A DNA stretch of 64,000 nucleotides, from NCBI RefSeq assembly GCF_000196255.1, contig NC_006370.1:2617411-2681410 (forward strand). The letters are read 5' to 3'. The stretch is from Photobacterium profundum SS9. GTDB taxonomy: Bacteria; Pseudomonadota; Gammaproteobacteria; Enterobacterales; Vibrionaceae. The position numbers and the translations under genes are program-made. Shown here piece after piece: positions 17,259 through 26,874 of the stretch. Position 1 is the first letter of the stretch. Each line of letters opens with the position of its first letter. The notes below the pieces were generated by a model. It saw only the letters and a program-made list of their open reading frames with translations, ran no database searches and had not been told where the DNA came from.

Positions 17259-19913
17259 ATGTTACATCAAACACCTTCCCTGATTTCCTCGGAACAACGT
17301 AATTTCTCATCCAGCCACTCCCGTTTAAAAATCACATATATCGCAAGCATAGTGGCTAGCATTTTAGCCTCTGGTGCTGTGTATGCTACAGAGCAAACTA
17401 CAGAATCAACCACAGCACCTTCGGCTTTGACAGTATTTAATAATAATAATTTACCTAGTGATTTAGAAGGTAGCTTAGAAGCGTCGGTATCATTTGCTCA
17501 AAGCCAAATCATGCCATCAAAACATGGAATAGAGGGTGATGTTCAACCCTATTTGACCGCTCAACGAACATCATTGCTTATGGTTAAACCTAAGCAAAAT
17601 GATCTAGATATTGCGACACCATTACAAGTTACTGCAATTGATAACCAAGGTCGTAACCTAGGTACGATGCGCCTTAACCCTCCTAGCCAACTACCTAAAA
17701 CAGCTTATGCCATTGATGGTGCGCCTGAAGGCGAACTTGATTTTACGCCGATTGAAGGTGCCTCTACTGTTATTAATTCAGCGGCGGCAATAGCCAAGCT
17801 CAATGATCCTAGTGCAGCATTTCTACAAACAACATTAACAACCAATAATTTAGTGGAAATAAATACCGCAGATGGCGTTTGGACCAAAAATGTTTACCTG
17901 CCAACTTCAACATCAATGGCAGATAAAGTAGTAAGAGTGACGTCAAGGGCTGGGTACTCGTCAAATATACATTACAGTGGTCGCTCTACGACTATTACTC
18001 GTGGTAACACACAAGTATTTAAACATTTAAATGGTCAATGGATCCGAGAAGGTGAATTAGAAAACAATAAGCTAGTTTACGCTGATAACACGTGGAGTCT
18101 TAAGCTACCGCCAAACTGGATTCAGCCAGATATAAAAATGCAGTTCACTCATGGAAATCTTTCTGGCGAGCTAAGCGGTATTAAAGTCGGCGCACCTTCA
18201 GAGTTACTCATCCATACCATTGATATTGGTATGTTAACTGAACCCCGTGATGCTTTTAACTTTGCTAAAGATACCTCAGCGCAGCGTGAGTATTTCCAAA
18301 CCGTACCAGTTAGCCGTATGACCGTTAGCCAATATGAATCACTTTATTTACCTGAAGTTATGTTGCCAAACGGTACCTTACTGACCGACTTCGACCCAAG
18401 TACCGGCGGATGGCACAGTGGCACTATGCGCCAGCGAATTGGTAAAGAACTCATTTCTATCGGCATTGATAACGCCAACTATGGTATCAACAGCTCTATT
18501 GGTGAAGGTGAAAGTGGGCATCCATATTTAGCGTCACAGCTAGCAGCCCACAACAGCCGTGGTAATTATGAGAACGGTATAGTGACTCACGGAGGTTCTG
18601 GTGGCGGCGGGATTGTGACTTTGGATGCCTCACTAGGTAATGAATTTAGCCATGAAGTAGGACACAACTTCGGCATGGGTCATTACCCTGGTGGGTTTAG
18701 TGGTTCGGTCCACCGTCAAGCTGATGCAGTTAACTCCACTTGGGGCTGGGATGCTGATCTAAATAAGTTCATTCCGAACATGTCAGCGAAAAAAAATAAT
18801 CAGAGCGCGTGTCTCAATGGCGAATGCCAAGCACCTTTCGACGGTAGAAAATTTGGGTCGGATTCCATGGCTGGGGGTGCGCCCATGTCGACGATTAATC
18901 GTTTCACTCTTTACACACCTTATACTGCCGCCAACATCCAGCGTAACCTTGAATCAAAAATCGTTTTTTCGGCCGACTCTGATACCGGTTTTAAAAAGTG
19001 GGACCCAGTAACACAAACAATGGAACCCTATAAGCACAAGGTAATGGATGGGGAGCAAGTGAATGCGTCAATCAACGATTTATCGGAAGATTATCTAACG
19101 GGTTTATTTGAAAATCATTCCTTAGTGACCATTGGGATGTACAACGGAAACTGGACAAAGTACATCAATGTACCCGCAGCATCCGAGCTTAATAAAGGCC
19201 GTGCTATCACGATAAATCACAGAGCTGGTTACAATAGCCACCTCCAAATTAATGGCGATTCTGTTCTTATCTATAATGGATTGAAAACATCTTATATCTC
19301 TGACGGTATAACATGGAACGAAGACGAAGCCCCCGATCTTACGATAGCAAGAGTGCCGACCTCGTTTGGCATCCCGGTCACTACTCTTGTGGGTTATTAC
19401 GATCCTAAAGGAATACTGCCTAGTTACATTTACCCTGCCCTGCATGGTTCATATGGTTTTACTTACAGCGATGATAATGAACGCCTTTCTGCCAATAATT
19501 GTCAGTTGCAGGTAGAGACGAGCAATGGCCAATCGTTGAACTTTAAGCTCTCTGATGTGCGCAGCAATAGCAATACGATGAATAAATTCCATGTAAATAT
19601 ACCTGAAGCCGATCTTCCACAAAGTGTCGCAATTGTATGTAAAGGGAATGCGTTAGTCGAAAGAGCAATTGATCCGGTTAAAGAATCTTTGTCGTACACC
19701 GTAAATGGATATGATAAAGATGAAACCTATCACCAATGGGGAGACTATGACCGAATTGGAACCGTTGGAGACATGTACGTATACGATAACCCTTACAATG
19801 GAGATAAGGAATTATTTAAACTCTCAGGGTTAGGCAGTGATGGCCGCTATTGGTATTACCCTACCAATAAAACCAATAATAGATTCTGGACATATATCTC
19901 AGATATAAATTAA
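17259..19913 (+). CDS. tagA: secreted StcE/TagA-like zinc metalloprotease (peptidase M66)
   Basis: 884 residues, close to the 898 of E. coli StcE, a mucinase that cuts O-glycosylated proteins. A long basic n-region precedes a hydrophobic segment, about residues 24-43 ending AVYA, which is the probable signal peptide. The M66 zinc site is HEVGHNFGMGH at residues 465-475, with E466 as catalyst. A module of about 70 residues occurs twice (about 190-262 and 610-685), sharing W-T-K-x3-V/L-P, RAGY and a final W. AAGGA lies before the ATG and a c-di-GMP riboswitch sits in the leader. Export by type II secretion is inferred from family members. Mucin cleavage would expose sialylated glycans next to a sialate pathway, but no sialidase is seen here. 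Confidence 0.88.
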   Translation: MLHQTPSLISSEQRNFSSSHSRLKITYIASIVASILASGAVYATEQTTESTTAPSALTVFNNNNLPSDLEGSLEASVSFAQSQIMPSKHGIEGDVQPYLTAQRTSLLMVKPKQNDLDIATPLQVTAIDNQGRNLGTMRLNPPSQLPKTAYAIDGAPEGELDFTPIEGASTVINSAAAIAKLNDPSAAFLQTTLTTNNLVEINTADGVWTKNVYLPTSTSMADKVVRVTSRAGYSSNIHYSGRSTTITRGNTQVFKHLNGQWIREGELENNKLVYADNTWSLKLPPNWIQPDIKMQFTHGNLSGELSGIKVGAPSELLIHTIDIGMLTEPRDAFNFAKDTSAQREYFQTVPVSRMTVSQYESLYLPEVMLPNGTLLTDFDPSTGGWHSGTMRQRIGKELISIGIDNANYGINSSIGEGESGHPYLASQLAAHNSRGNYENGIVTHGGSGGGGIVTLDASLGNEFSHEVGHNFGMGHYPGGFSGSVHRQADAVNSTWGWDADLNKFIPNMSAKKNNQSACLNGECQAPFDGRKFGSDSMAGGAPMSTINRFTLYTPYTAANIQRNLESKIVFSADSDTGFKKWDPVTQTMEPYKHKVMDGEQVNASINDLSEDYLTGLFENHSLVTIGMYNGNWTKYINVPAASELNKGRAITINHRAGYNSHLQINGDSVLIYNGLKTSYISDGITWNEDEAPDLTIARVPTSFGIPVTTLVGYYDPKGILPSYIYPALHGSYGFTYSDDNERLSANNCQLQVETSNGQSLNFKLSDVRSNSNTMNKFHVNIPEADLPQSVAIVCKGNALVERAIDPVKESLSYTVNGYDKDETYHQWGDYDRIGTVGDMYVYDNPYNGDKELFKLSGLGSDGRYWYYPTNKTNNRFWTYISDIN

Positions 19914-19944
19914 CAATCTATTCGTTATATCAGTAAGACTATTT

Positions 19945-19979
19945 GAAGAACCCTGCTTTCAAGTTGTGGTTCTTCTTTT
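19945..19979 (+). terminator. metalloprotease terminator
   Basis: GAAGAACC (19945-19952) pairs with GGTTCTTC (19968-19975), followed by TTTT. Confidence 0.6.
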
Positions 19980-20079
19980 GGGATTCTGTTGCCTTTTCGC
20001 ACCTTCAGTGCAGGCAAGCGGAGAGGTAGGAATTTTAACCTTAAAGCTTAAAATAATAAAAAGTATCTCAAACTATTTT

Positions 20080-20300
20080 AGATTTGAGATACAGGTCAAT
20101 GAGGAGCCTGTACAACTCAACATGCTATATCCGACCGGACTTTAGGCATGAGGCCGTTGATAATACAGTAGCCAGCATTGAAGAAAGTGGGAGCTAATCG
20201 ACCAACTTTTTTAAACATTTTTGGGAAACGCCCAGTGAGAATCCGCATGCAGGGTGCTGAGGGCTAGAAACTCTTGGCTACCCAATTATGGCTGCAGAAT
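20080..20300. other. structured non-coding stretch of unknown nature
   Basis: Between the metalloprotease and the citrate cluster lies a stretch without a plausible ORF but rich in complementary arms, including TACAGG/CCTGTA (about 20091-20114) and GGGCTAG with CTTGGCTACC near 20260-20282. Blocks such as GAGAATCCGCATGCAGGG remind me of the conserved tails left by mobile elements (group II intron or insertion sequence), but I cannot name one. It may be a remnant or an RNA. Confidence 0.3.
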
Positions 20301-20377
20301 TCACAGAATAAGAAGCACAACATCAAAACGCCATCACATAGGGATCTTTATTGAACAATATTGCCATATTATGGATG

Positions 20378-20403
20378 TAAAAAACCCGCGTTATACGCGG
20401 GTT
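20378..20403 (-). terminator. terminator of the citrate lyase operon
   Basis: AACCCGCGT (20383-20391) / ACGCGGGTT (20395-20403), a 9-bp stem with a 3-nt loop. On the minus strand it is followed by a T run, just beyond the DUF5718-like gene. Confidence 0.8.
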
Positions 20404-20426
20404 ATAAGCATTCAATATTGGGTAAA

Positions 20427-21251
20427 TTAAAACACTCGCTGAACGATAGATGACATACCTTCTCTTTCAAATACTCCCTTTTCTGCCATTCCCATGACAT
20501 CTTCTGGGGTATATTTGCTACCGTCATAAACTGTAACCATACTGATATCGTCTCTTTCAAGAAAGTTACTTTTACCGTAGTCTGTATATCGTGTCGCGCC
20601 AACAGCAATCATAATCTGTTTAGGATAGCCTGATGTCACTAGTAGTGCGGCAATGTCTTCTGCTGGACCTGAATCAATTTGATTATTCATTCGGTCGATA
20701 GACCAAGATATTAGACGTTCGTGGAAGTAACTATATTCATTAACCTTGCAGTCTTCGCCATAAGCTTCAACTGTACCGTTACGTCCATGAAAGCTAGCGA
20801 TACGATATTTATCCATCACTCCACCAGCTTTAAAACTGTCTATCTCAAATATAACATCAGAGATGCCTTTTGAAGCTACGCCCCAATTTTTCTTCTCACT
20901 GATTTTCTTGGCATTGGGGCGACGAATAGAACAATCATTAAATGCCCCAAAGTGAGTTGGGATTAATTCTGATACAGCTCCGTTAACATATGTCACATCA
21001 CACAGTAGCATCACCTCAGGTTCAATCTGCAAGTTATCTGCATCATTAGGAGCCCTAAGTCCACCCTTACTGAGAGGGTAAACAGAAAGGAACGAATCTG
21101 ATTCTGACGGGGTATAAATTGGGAATAGAGCCTTTGGTTGTTCAGGGTCATCAAATGTCATTTTCTGAAAATCTTCGGCTTCTCCTGCCTGCTCAAGATG
21201 TCCAACAAAGTTGCCTGCGACACCCAAAATCATTACATTTTCATACTTCAT
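20427..21251 (-). CDS. DUF5718-like protein at the end of the citrate lyase operon
   Basis: 274 residues. Recalled DUF5718 marks are ILGVAGNFVGHLEQAGEAED at the N-terminus, QIEPEVMLLCDVTY, FNDCSIRRPNAKKISEKKNW, and GYPKQIMIAVGATRYTDYG near the C-terminus. The IEPE segment is reminiscent of the acid cluster in fumarylacetoacetate-hydrolase folds, which would suit a metal-dependent enzyme acting on a keto acid, but this is only an inference. The gene begins 76 bases after citG on the same strand and is followed by the operon's terminator, so a role linked to citrate or oxaloacetate is plausible. No biochemical function is known to me. Confidence 0.7.
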   Translation of the reverse strand: MKYENVMILGVAGNFVGHLEQAGEAEDFQKMTFDDPEQPKALFPIYTPSESDSFLSVYPLSKGGLRAPNDADNLQIEPEVMLLCDVTYVNGAVSELIPTHFGAFNDCSIRRPNAKKISEKKNWGVASKGISDVIFEIDSFKAGGVMDKYRIASFHGRNGTVEAYGEDCKVNEYSYFHERLISWSIDRMNNQIDSGPAEDIAALLVTSGYPKQIMIAVGATRYTDYGKSNFLERDDISMVTVYDGSKYTPEDVMGMAEKGVFEREGMSSIVQRVF

Positions 21252-21327
21252 TTTTTTGCTTCTTCTACAAGGTTATGTTCTAGACCATCGTTATTCTTTG
21301 TATTAAATAGAGGTCGAATTATTGGTT

Positions 21328-22272
21328 TTATACGTACTTGGGGCTTAGTTCATTCATTTGTGCTAATAGCCATGTAATTGCTAGTAAATCAGCACTACCA
21401 CCAGGGCTAAGCTTTTTTTCCGTGAAAATTTCATCTAGTTCTGTCAATTCAGATTCTAAATTAGTGTAACGACACCCGCCTTTTACTAATAATCCTTGAG
21501 CCGCCTGCTGAGCATACAGGAGCCCTTCCATACCACCTCGAGATACGAGGTTGGTATCTAAATTATTAGCCATTAATACTAACAGGCTCTGCCATAGTGC
21601 TTGCTCTGTTGAGAAGCCTTCTTTGACGGTTTTTTCAAAAGCAGGTAGCCCATGATCCATAACTGTAGCTAATCCTGATGCGGCTTCACCTCGTGCACCA
21701 GTTAGTCCGTGTTCCTTATAAAGAAATTCTCCATACGTTTTTGGCTTATCATGATTTTGGCGTAATTCTTTAAAAACCAAATCGTGACAACAGCACTTAA
21801 CTGCTTTGCTAATGTGCATAGCATCAAATGATAAATTATTGCCGCGTAACCATCCGATAACACCGCACACTATTCCAAGGCTAAATATCATGCCTTTATG
21901 TGTATTTATTCCGCTCGTTGCTTGAAACATAGCCTCTTCAGCATTTAACCCAACAGGGCGAAGCTTAGGGAGCAATGAATCTATTGGGGTGTCAGAGTGA
22001 TTAAGACCTGCATACAAGAATTTAATTAGAAATGGGTTAATTGCTTGAGCACTATTCTCAAAAGTATGAATATCCATGTCATCATGTGCACCATTGGTAC
22101 AAAGATCGACAAGCCCTGGTTTGGGGGTCAGATGTACTTCTAACATCATCGCGTGATAACCTAGATTGCCCACTAACTTAAATAAATTGATCTGCGGAAG
22201 ATCTTCACGACTTTCAGATTTAATGTAATAGTCTTGCGGATTAACAAGTAAATTAACGGCACTATTAATCAT
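21328..22272 (-). CDS. citG: triphosphoribosyl-dephospho-CoA synthase
   Basis: Makes the precursor of the citrate lyase prosthetic group from ATP and dephospho-CoA. The 314-residue protein has the family motif TPKPGLVDLCTNGAHDDMD near residue 53 and NTHKGMIFSLG around residue 122. C-terminal marks are GARGEAASG and the PGGSADLLA stretch. Its start overlaps the end of citX by eight bases. In E. coli citX and citG are also neighbours, and in some bacteria they are fused. Here they are separate. Confidence 0.93.
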   Translation of the reverse strand: MINSAVNLLVNPQDYYIKSESREDLPQINLFKLVGNLGYHAMMLEVHLTPKPGLVDLCTNGAHDDMDIHTFENSAQAINPFLIKFLYAGLNHSDTPIDSLLPKLRPVGLNAEEAMFQATSGINTHKGMIFSLGIVCGVIGWLRGNNLSFDAMHISKAVKCCCHDLVFKELRQNHDKPKTYGEFLYKEHGLTGARGEAASGLATVMDHGLPAFEKTVKEGFSTEQALWQSLLVLMANNLDTNLVSRGGMEGLLYAQQAAQGLLVKGGCRYTNLESELTELDEIFTEKKLSPGGSADLLAITWLLAQMNELSPKYV

Positions 22273-22792
22273 TGGATGTCATCTCGTATATTTTATTCAG
22301 TAGCGATGGTAATGGGTGCCTACGTGAGCGAGAGCACACCATTGCATTTTCTTCGCATAATAGGCATTTTCGGCTATCTAACATCTGACCTTTACGAGAA
22401 ATTGTTTTTCCATCGTTACTAATTACATCTAGATCCATTAATCTCCCTAATGGGTGATTATGTTCAATCTTGATCATGCTGCGTTTTAGGTCTAGAGCGA
22501 ATGGAACATCAACAACGAATATGGCTTCTGGCCCTGTTTTTTGTTGCAAAATTTGGCGAGTAATAATCGACCAACCATTTTCTCTGCAAGCTTCACCAAT
22601 GGCATCAACGCCCTGATTAAAAATTGTCTTTGAAGACTCATTCATTTTTACCGGACCCGGCATATTAATGCTGAACGAGATCAAAGGCAGAGAGTGGCTT
22701 TTCAGCCACTCCTGTTGTCTCGATACACGGGCTTCCTTGTTCGTCAGAATATCAAATAAATTAACTGCCGATTTCGAGACATTTTCTATCAT
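22265..22792 (-). CDS. citX: apo-citrate lyase phosphoribosyl-dephospho-CoA transferase
   Basis: Attaches the CitG product to the serine of CitD. The 175-residue protein contains the CitX signatures SFSINMPGPVKM, HPLGRLMDLDVI and SRKGQMLDSRKCLLC, plus SRSRRHPLPSLLNKI near the C-terminus. It overlaps citF by four bases and citG by eight, so the three genes are coupled. The first 30 residues contain no extra domain. Confidence 0.93.
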   Translation of the reverse strand: MIENVSKSAVNLFDILTNKEARVSRQQEWLKSHSLPLISFSINMPGPVKMNESSKTIFNQGVDAIGEACRENGWSIITRQILQQKTGPEAIFVVDVPFALDLKRSMIKIEHNHPLGRLMDLDVISNDGKTISRKGQMLDSRKCLLCEENAMVCSRSRRHPLPSLLNKIYEMTSND

Positions 22793-24315
22793 GCTTTTAC
22801 CTGTTTAATTACATCGATTACAGAGCCATCGCGATAGCGAACATAACCAACGACACGTTCTTCAAATTCGATTGGCTCAGGTTTACCTGTCAATATTTCA
22901 GCACGTTGCTGTAACACTTCAATATCCATAACCGGAAGATTAGCTTCGATCAGTTTTTCGCGGATATCAGATCTTTCTGGATTAACAGCAATACCGTGAT
23001 CTGTTACAAGCACATCAATGGACTGGCCTGGTGTCACTACGTTAGTAACCTGACCTACAACCGTTGGGATGCGACCACGAACTAATGGAGCAACAATAAT
23101 GGCAAGATTAGCGGCAGCAGCAGTATCACTGTGACCGCCAGAAGCGCCTCGAATGACACCATCAGAACCAGTAATTACGTTTACATTGAAACCAGTATCA
23201 ATTTCTAGTGCACTAAGAATTACTATATCAAGACGATCAACTACTGCGCCTTTTGATGATGGGTTCGCATATTCGTTAGCTGAAATTTCGATGTGATGCG
23301 GATTCCGAGATAGTGAGTCTGCTGCGCCAGCATCAAAACATTGTACGTCTAGCAGGTTGCGGATAAGACCTTTCTCATGCATAGCAACCATGGTAGAGGT
23401 GATACCACCTAGACCAAATTCTGCTGTAATACCTTGAGTTATCATCTTGTCTTCAAGGAAACGAGTAACCGCCAATGATGCACCGCCAGAACCAGTTTGC
23501 AGGCTAAACCCATCTTTAAAGTAACCTGATTTATCTATCACTTCAGCAGCTTGCTTTGCAATAAGTAGTTCACGTGGGTTCGATGTTAGACGCGTTTCAC
23601 CGCCACCAATTTTCTCTGCATCACCAACCTCGTCAACTTCAACTACAGCATCAACGCGATCTTGTGTAATAGATGCAGGATGGTTTGGATAACCAACCAA
23701 TGTTTCAGTAAGCATTACAACTTTATTCGCATACTCGGCATCAACTTTTGCATAGCCAAGTGAACCGCAGCGAGACTTACCATGAAAACCATTAGCATTA
23801 CCGTATTCATCACAACAAGGGACACCGATAAATGCCACATCGATATTGATTTCACCGCTTTTGATTAGATGAACGCGACCACCATGCGAGTGGATATGAA
23901 CAGGTTCTTTAAGCAGGCCATTTGAGATAGCATCAGCTAATTCGCCACGAATGCCCGAAGTATAAATCTTAGTCACAACACCGTTTTCGATATGTTTGAC
24001 CAAAGGATCGTGTACGCTGGCCAATGAGCTTGAAGCAAGAGTTAGATTTTTAAAGCCCATTTCTGCAATTGTAGCCATAACCATGTTGATAGTTTTGTCG
24101 CCACCACGGAATGCATGGTGAAAGGAGATAGTCATTCCATCTTCTAAGCCAACATTGGTAATTGCACTTTTCAAATCATTATGCATTTTTCGACTTTTCT
24201 TTGTTTCAGGCTGAGCCAAATACGGGGTAATACTATTGGCGTCAACAAACGGTTCAAGATTGCTGTCTATTAGATCCTGAATTTGTAATAAGCTGTTCGG
24301 TTTGTTCTGTGTCAT
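22789..24315 (-). CDS. citF: citrate lyase alpha subunit (citrate CoA-transferase)
   Basis: 508 residues, the usual size. It transfers acetyl from the acyl carrier CitD to citrate, forming citryl-ACP. Recognisable stretches are MTISFHHAFRGGDKTINMV, IHSHGGRVHLIKSGEI, IGVPCCDEYGNANG and the C-terminal VTDHGIAVNPERSDI. It starts nine bases after citE ends and overlaps citX by four. It forms the cytoplasmic lyase complex with CitE and CitD. Confidence 0.96.
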   Translation of the reverse strand: MTQNKPNSLLQIQDLIDSNLEPFVDANSITPYLAQPETKKSRKMHNDLKSAITNVGLEDGMTISFHHAFRGGDKTINMVMATIAEMGFKNLTLASSSLASVHDPLVKHIENGVVTKIYTSGIRGELADAISNGLLKEPVHIHSHGGRVHLIKSGEINIDVAFIGVPCCDEYGNANGFHGKSRCGSLGYAKVDAEYANKVVMLTETLVGYPNHPASITQDRVDAVVEVDEVGDAEKIGGGETRLTSNPRELLIAKQAAEVIDKSGYFKDGFSLQTGSGGASLAVTRFLEDKMITQGITAEFGLGGITSTMVAMHEKGLIRNLLDVQCFDAGAADSLSRNPHHIEISANEYANPSSKGAVVDRLDIVILSALEIDTGFNVNVITGSDGVIRGASGGHSDTAAAANLAIIVAPLVRGRIPTVVGQVTNVVTPGQSIDVLVTDHGIAVNPERSDIREKLIEANLPVMDIEVLQQRAEILTGKPEPIEFEERVVGYVRYRDGSVIDVIKQVKA

Positions 24316-24324
24316 GGGAGTGCC

Positions 24325-25200
24325 TTATTGTTTGATACCTGATTGTGCTTTTTGTAATGTCCAACGGGCACGTTCAATAATTGGGCTATCAACCATCTTG
24401 CCGTTGAGCGAAACAACCCCAAGACCTTTCTTCTCGGCGTCTTCTGCTGCTTCAATGACTCGATTTGCATAATCAACTTCTGCTTGAGTTGGTGCAAATA
24501 CGTTATGAACCATCTCAATTTGACGGGGGTTAATTAGCGACTTACCGTCAAACCCAAGCTGCTTGATATGCTCCGCTTCACGTATGAAGCCCTCTTCGTT
24601 GTTAGCATCAGAATACACGGTATCAAATGCCATAATTCCAGCAGAACGAGCCGCTTGAAGAATAGAGCAACGAGCAAACAACAACTCTGTACCTTCTGGT
24701 GAGCGTTGCGTGCGCAAATCACGAACATAATCTTCCGCACCAAGAGCTATACCGATCAAACGTGGGCAACAATTGGCAATCTCAACTGCGTTATTGACGC
24801 CCTTAGCCGTTTCAATCGCTGCCATCATTTTAGTACTGCCAATTCTGCGACCACATAAACGTTCAATGTCACTAATATGGCGTTCCATTTCTAGCACATC
24901 TTCCGCTGTATCCGTTTTTGGTAGTCGTACAACGTCTGCACCAGCTCGAACAACGGCATGTAAATCTTTTAAACCGAACTCAGAATCTAACGGGTTCACA
25001 CGAACAACCGTTTCAACGTCTTGGTATAACGGATGCTGTAGAGCATGAAAAACAAGCATTCGCGCTGTGTCTTTCTCACGTAGCGAAACTGAATCTTCTA
25101 GGTCAAACATGATAGTGTCTGGGCTATAGATGAAAGTGTTGCTTAGCATTGCGGCATTGGCGCCAGGGACAAATAGCATGCTGCGACGAAGTTTACTCAT
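24325..25200 (-). CDS. citE: citrate lyase beta subunit (citryl-ACP lyase)
   Basis: Cleaves citryl-ACP to oxaloacetate and acetyl-ACP. TIM-barrel HpcH/CitE family, about 291 residues. The substrate- and metal-binding marks are [38 protein letters not shown] and the later AAIETAKGV and [10 protein letters not shown]. The ATG at 25200 is the right start: it overlaps the citD stop as ATGA and has GGAG nine bases before it. A TTG 15 bases upstream would contain that site. Confidence 0.96.
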   Translation of the reverse strand: MSKLRRSMLFVPGANAAMLSNTFIYSPDTIMFDLEDSVSLREKDTARMLVFHALQHPLYQDVETVVRVNPLDSEFGLKDLHAVVRAGADVVRLPKTDTAEDVLEMERHISDIERLCGRRIGSTKMMAAIETAKGVNNAVEIANCCPRLIGIALGAEDYVRDLRTQRSPEGTELLFARCSILQAARSAGIMAFDTVYSDANNEEGFIREAEHIKQLGFDGKSLINPRQIEMVHNVFAPTQAEVDYANRVIEAAEDAEKKGLGVVSLNGKMVDSPIIERARWTLQKAQSGIKQ

Positions 25201-25493
25201 GATAGTTTGCTCCAAAAAATGTCCTTACTGTCAGAGCTGCGTATCACAGCGGCTTGCACTCGCGCTTTGATTACACAATCAAGAGCACCTTTATCTTCAA
25301 TTTCTAATATTGCGCACTCTACGTTCATGTTAACAAGCACATCGCGAACTAGTGCTTCAATCGCCTTCCCAAACTGTTTCTCAACAGAGCTGTCTAGCGT
25401 AATTTCAATCCCCCCAACGGGATTAGGAGATATACGAACTTGCAAATCACTCGATTCTAGAGTGCCAGCGAAAGCTGGTTGGGTAATTTTCAT
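25197..25493 (-). CDS. citD: citrate lyase gamma subunit (acyl carrier protein)
   Basis: 98-residue acyl carrier. The serine that takes the phosphoribosyl-dephospho-CoA group is S14 (or S15) in [12 protein letters not shown], at the same place as in Klebsiella CitD. The rest of the domain reads [21 protein letters not shown]. It overlaps citE by four bases and lies 75 bases after citC. Confidence 0.94.
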   Translation of the reverse strand: MKITQPAFAGTLESSDLQVRISPNPVGGIEITLDSSVEKQFGKAIEALVRDVLVNMNVECAILEIEDKGALDCVIKARVQAAVIRSSDSKDIFWSKLS

Positions 25494-25567
25494 CGAAAAA
25501 ACCTTGTTATTGGTGCATTGATTTATAAAGTCGCCTTGAAGGCAACGGAAAAATTATATGAGTCCAA

Positions 25568-26602
25568 TTATGCTGCTACTGGTTCTCTGGCTGCATGATG
25601 ATTCAGGTGTTCTATAGTAGTTTTAGGCAGATAGTCTGCTAAATGCTCAGTGTCTCCACGTATCAATAAGCCACGAACGGTTGAAGCTGAAATAGGATTA
25701 TTATTTGTGGTTATACGAGGAACTTCTATAACCTCAATTTTTGGACTTTCTAATAGTGGTGATATGAGCCATTGTTGCATTTGTTGGTTATAGTTATTTG
25801 TTACAACACATTGGGGCTCTGTACCGATATAGCGATGTGTAATCCCTAGATATGGTGCTATATGATCGCGAAAAAGCTGTAAATCAACAGCAGTATGACA
25901 ATAGTCAATTACACCTTTATCTTTAATAAAGTAAGTTGGAAAAGTCACGCGAGAAATAATATATTTAGAACCAGGATGAAGTGTGAGGTTTTGAATATGT
26001 TGAGTGCCTTTTCTAATCATTTCAAAGCGGTCATGATATGAAAATTCACTACCTTCTTCCTTAACAACAAATAAGTGTAACCAATCACATTCGCTTGCAG
26101 CTTTTTCAGCGAGAAATTGATGTCCAAATGTAAATGGATTTGCATTCATTACGATACTGGCAATTTTATCGCCCGGCACCTTCCATTTTTTAAGTTTATT
26201 ACAATATTTTTCAAGTCCATTTTTACTATTTTCCAATAAACTAAGTTTATCTCCCGCATTAGCAATTTTAAAAAAGCCTGCTTGGCGAAAAAATTTTACA
26301 TTTGATGGCTTGGTAAAAAGGAATAAATGGAAACGTCCCATCTCATATGCATAGTTTGTTAATTCAGACATTAGCTTTAAAGAAAAGCCACTCCCTTGTA
26401 GTTCTGGGGTGATAGCAATCGATTTAAGTATATTGCTAGCAATCCCTCCGCATCCAATAATGCTAGTTCCAGAATATGCTACTACAAAAAACTCGACATC
26501 ATTGTCTACACTTAAATCATGCTTTTTAAGGAAAATACGAATTCCCTTCATCTTTGTTTCATTTCCAGTTGATATGCGGGTAAACATATAAGTGTCAAAC
26601 AT
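25568..26602 (-). CDS. citC: citrate lyase ligase (acetate:ACP ligase)
   Basis: Acetylates, and so activates, the prosthetic group of citrate lyase using ATP and acetate. 344 residues: an N-terminal GNAT-like domain (about 20-130, with GCGGIASNILKSIAI) and a C-terminal nucleotidyltransferase domain whose HxGH-type motif lies in MNANPFTFGHQFL near residue 155. Further marks are HLFVVKEEGSEF, SRVTFPTYFIK and a final ISASTVRGLL. The start at 26602 (MFDTYMFTR) matches E. coli CitC and has AAGGA nine bases upstream. The frame is open for 28 more codons. First gene of the operon. Confidence 0.94.
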   Translation of the reverse strand: MFDTYMFTRISTGNETKMKGIRIFLKKHDLSVDNDVEFFVVAYSGTSIIGCGGIASNILKSIAITPELQGSGFSLKLMSELTNYAYEMGRFHLFLFTKPSNVKFFRQAGFFKIANAGDKLSLLENSKNGLEKYCNKLKKWKVPGDKIASIVMNANPFTFGHQFLAEKAASECDWLHLFVVKEEGSEFSYHDRFEMIRKGTQHIQNLTLHPGSKYIISRVTFPTYFIKDKGVIDYCHTAVDLQLFRDHIAPYLGITHRYIGTEPQCVVTNNYNQQMQQWLISPLLESPKIEVIEVPRITTNNNPISASTVRGLLIRGDTEHLADYLPKTTIEHLNHHAAREPVAA

Positions 26603-26874
26603 GGTGGCAATCCTTATTATCTGATAAATGGATAATGCACCTACTAACATGCAAAAATCATGATCTAGCTCTATTATTTCAGGCACCTAAATATTACTTA
26701 TGAATTTTATGATTTTAATTATGAGCGTTTAATCGGAAATACTTTTCATTTTACAATTAAATTCATTAAGTTCATAAGTGTCTCTTTATTCCATTAGGTT
26801 AAATGATCATTCTCACAGTTAGTTATTAATTAAAAAACTAAATTAGCGGGGTTAACTCAAATGGAATATAAATA
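26603..26874. promoter_or_regulatory. divergent promoter region citC / citS
   Basis: 272-base very AT-rich spacer between the divergently transcribed citrate operons. In Klebsiella the CitB response regulator binds the equivalent region and activates both sides. I cannot delimit the CitB sites by eye. The citS ribosome binding site is poor: AAATGGAATATAAATA precedes the ATG. Confidence 0.5.
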
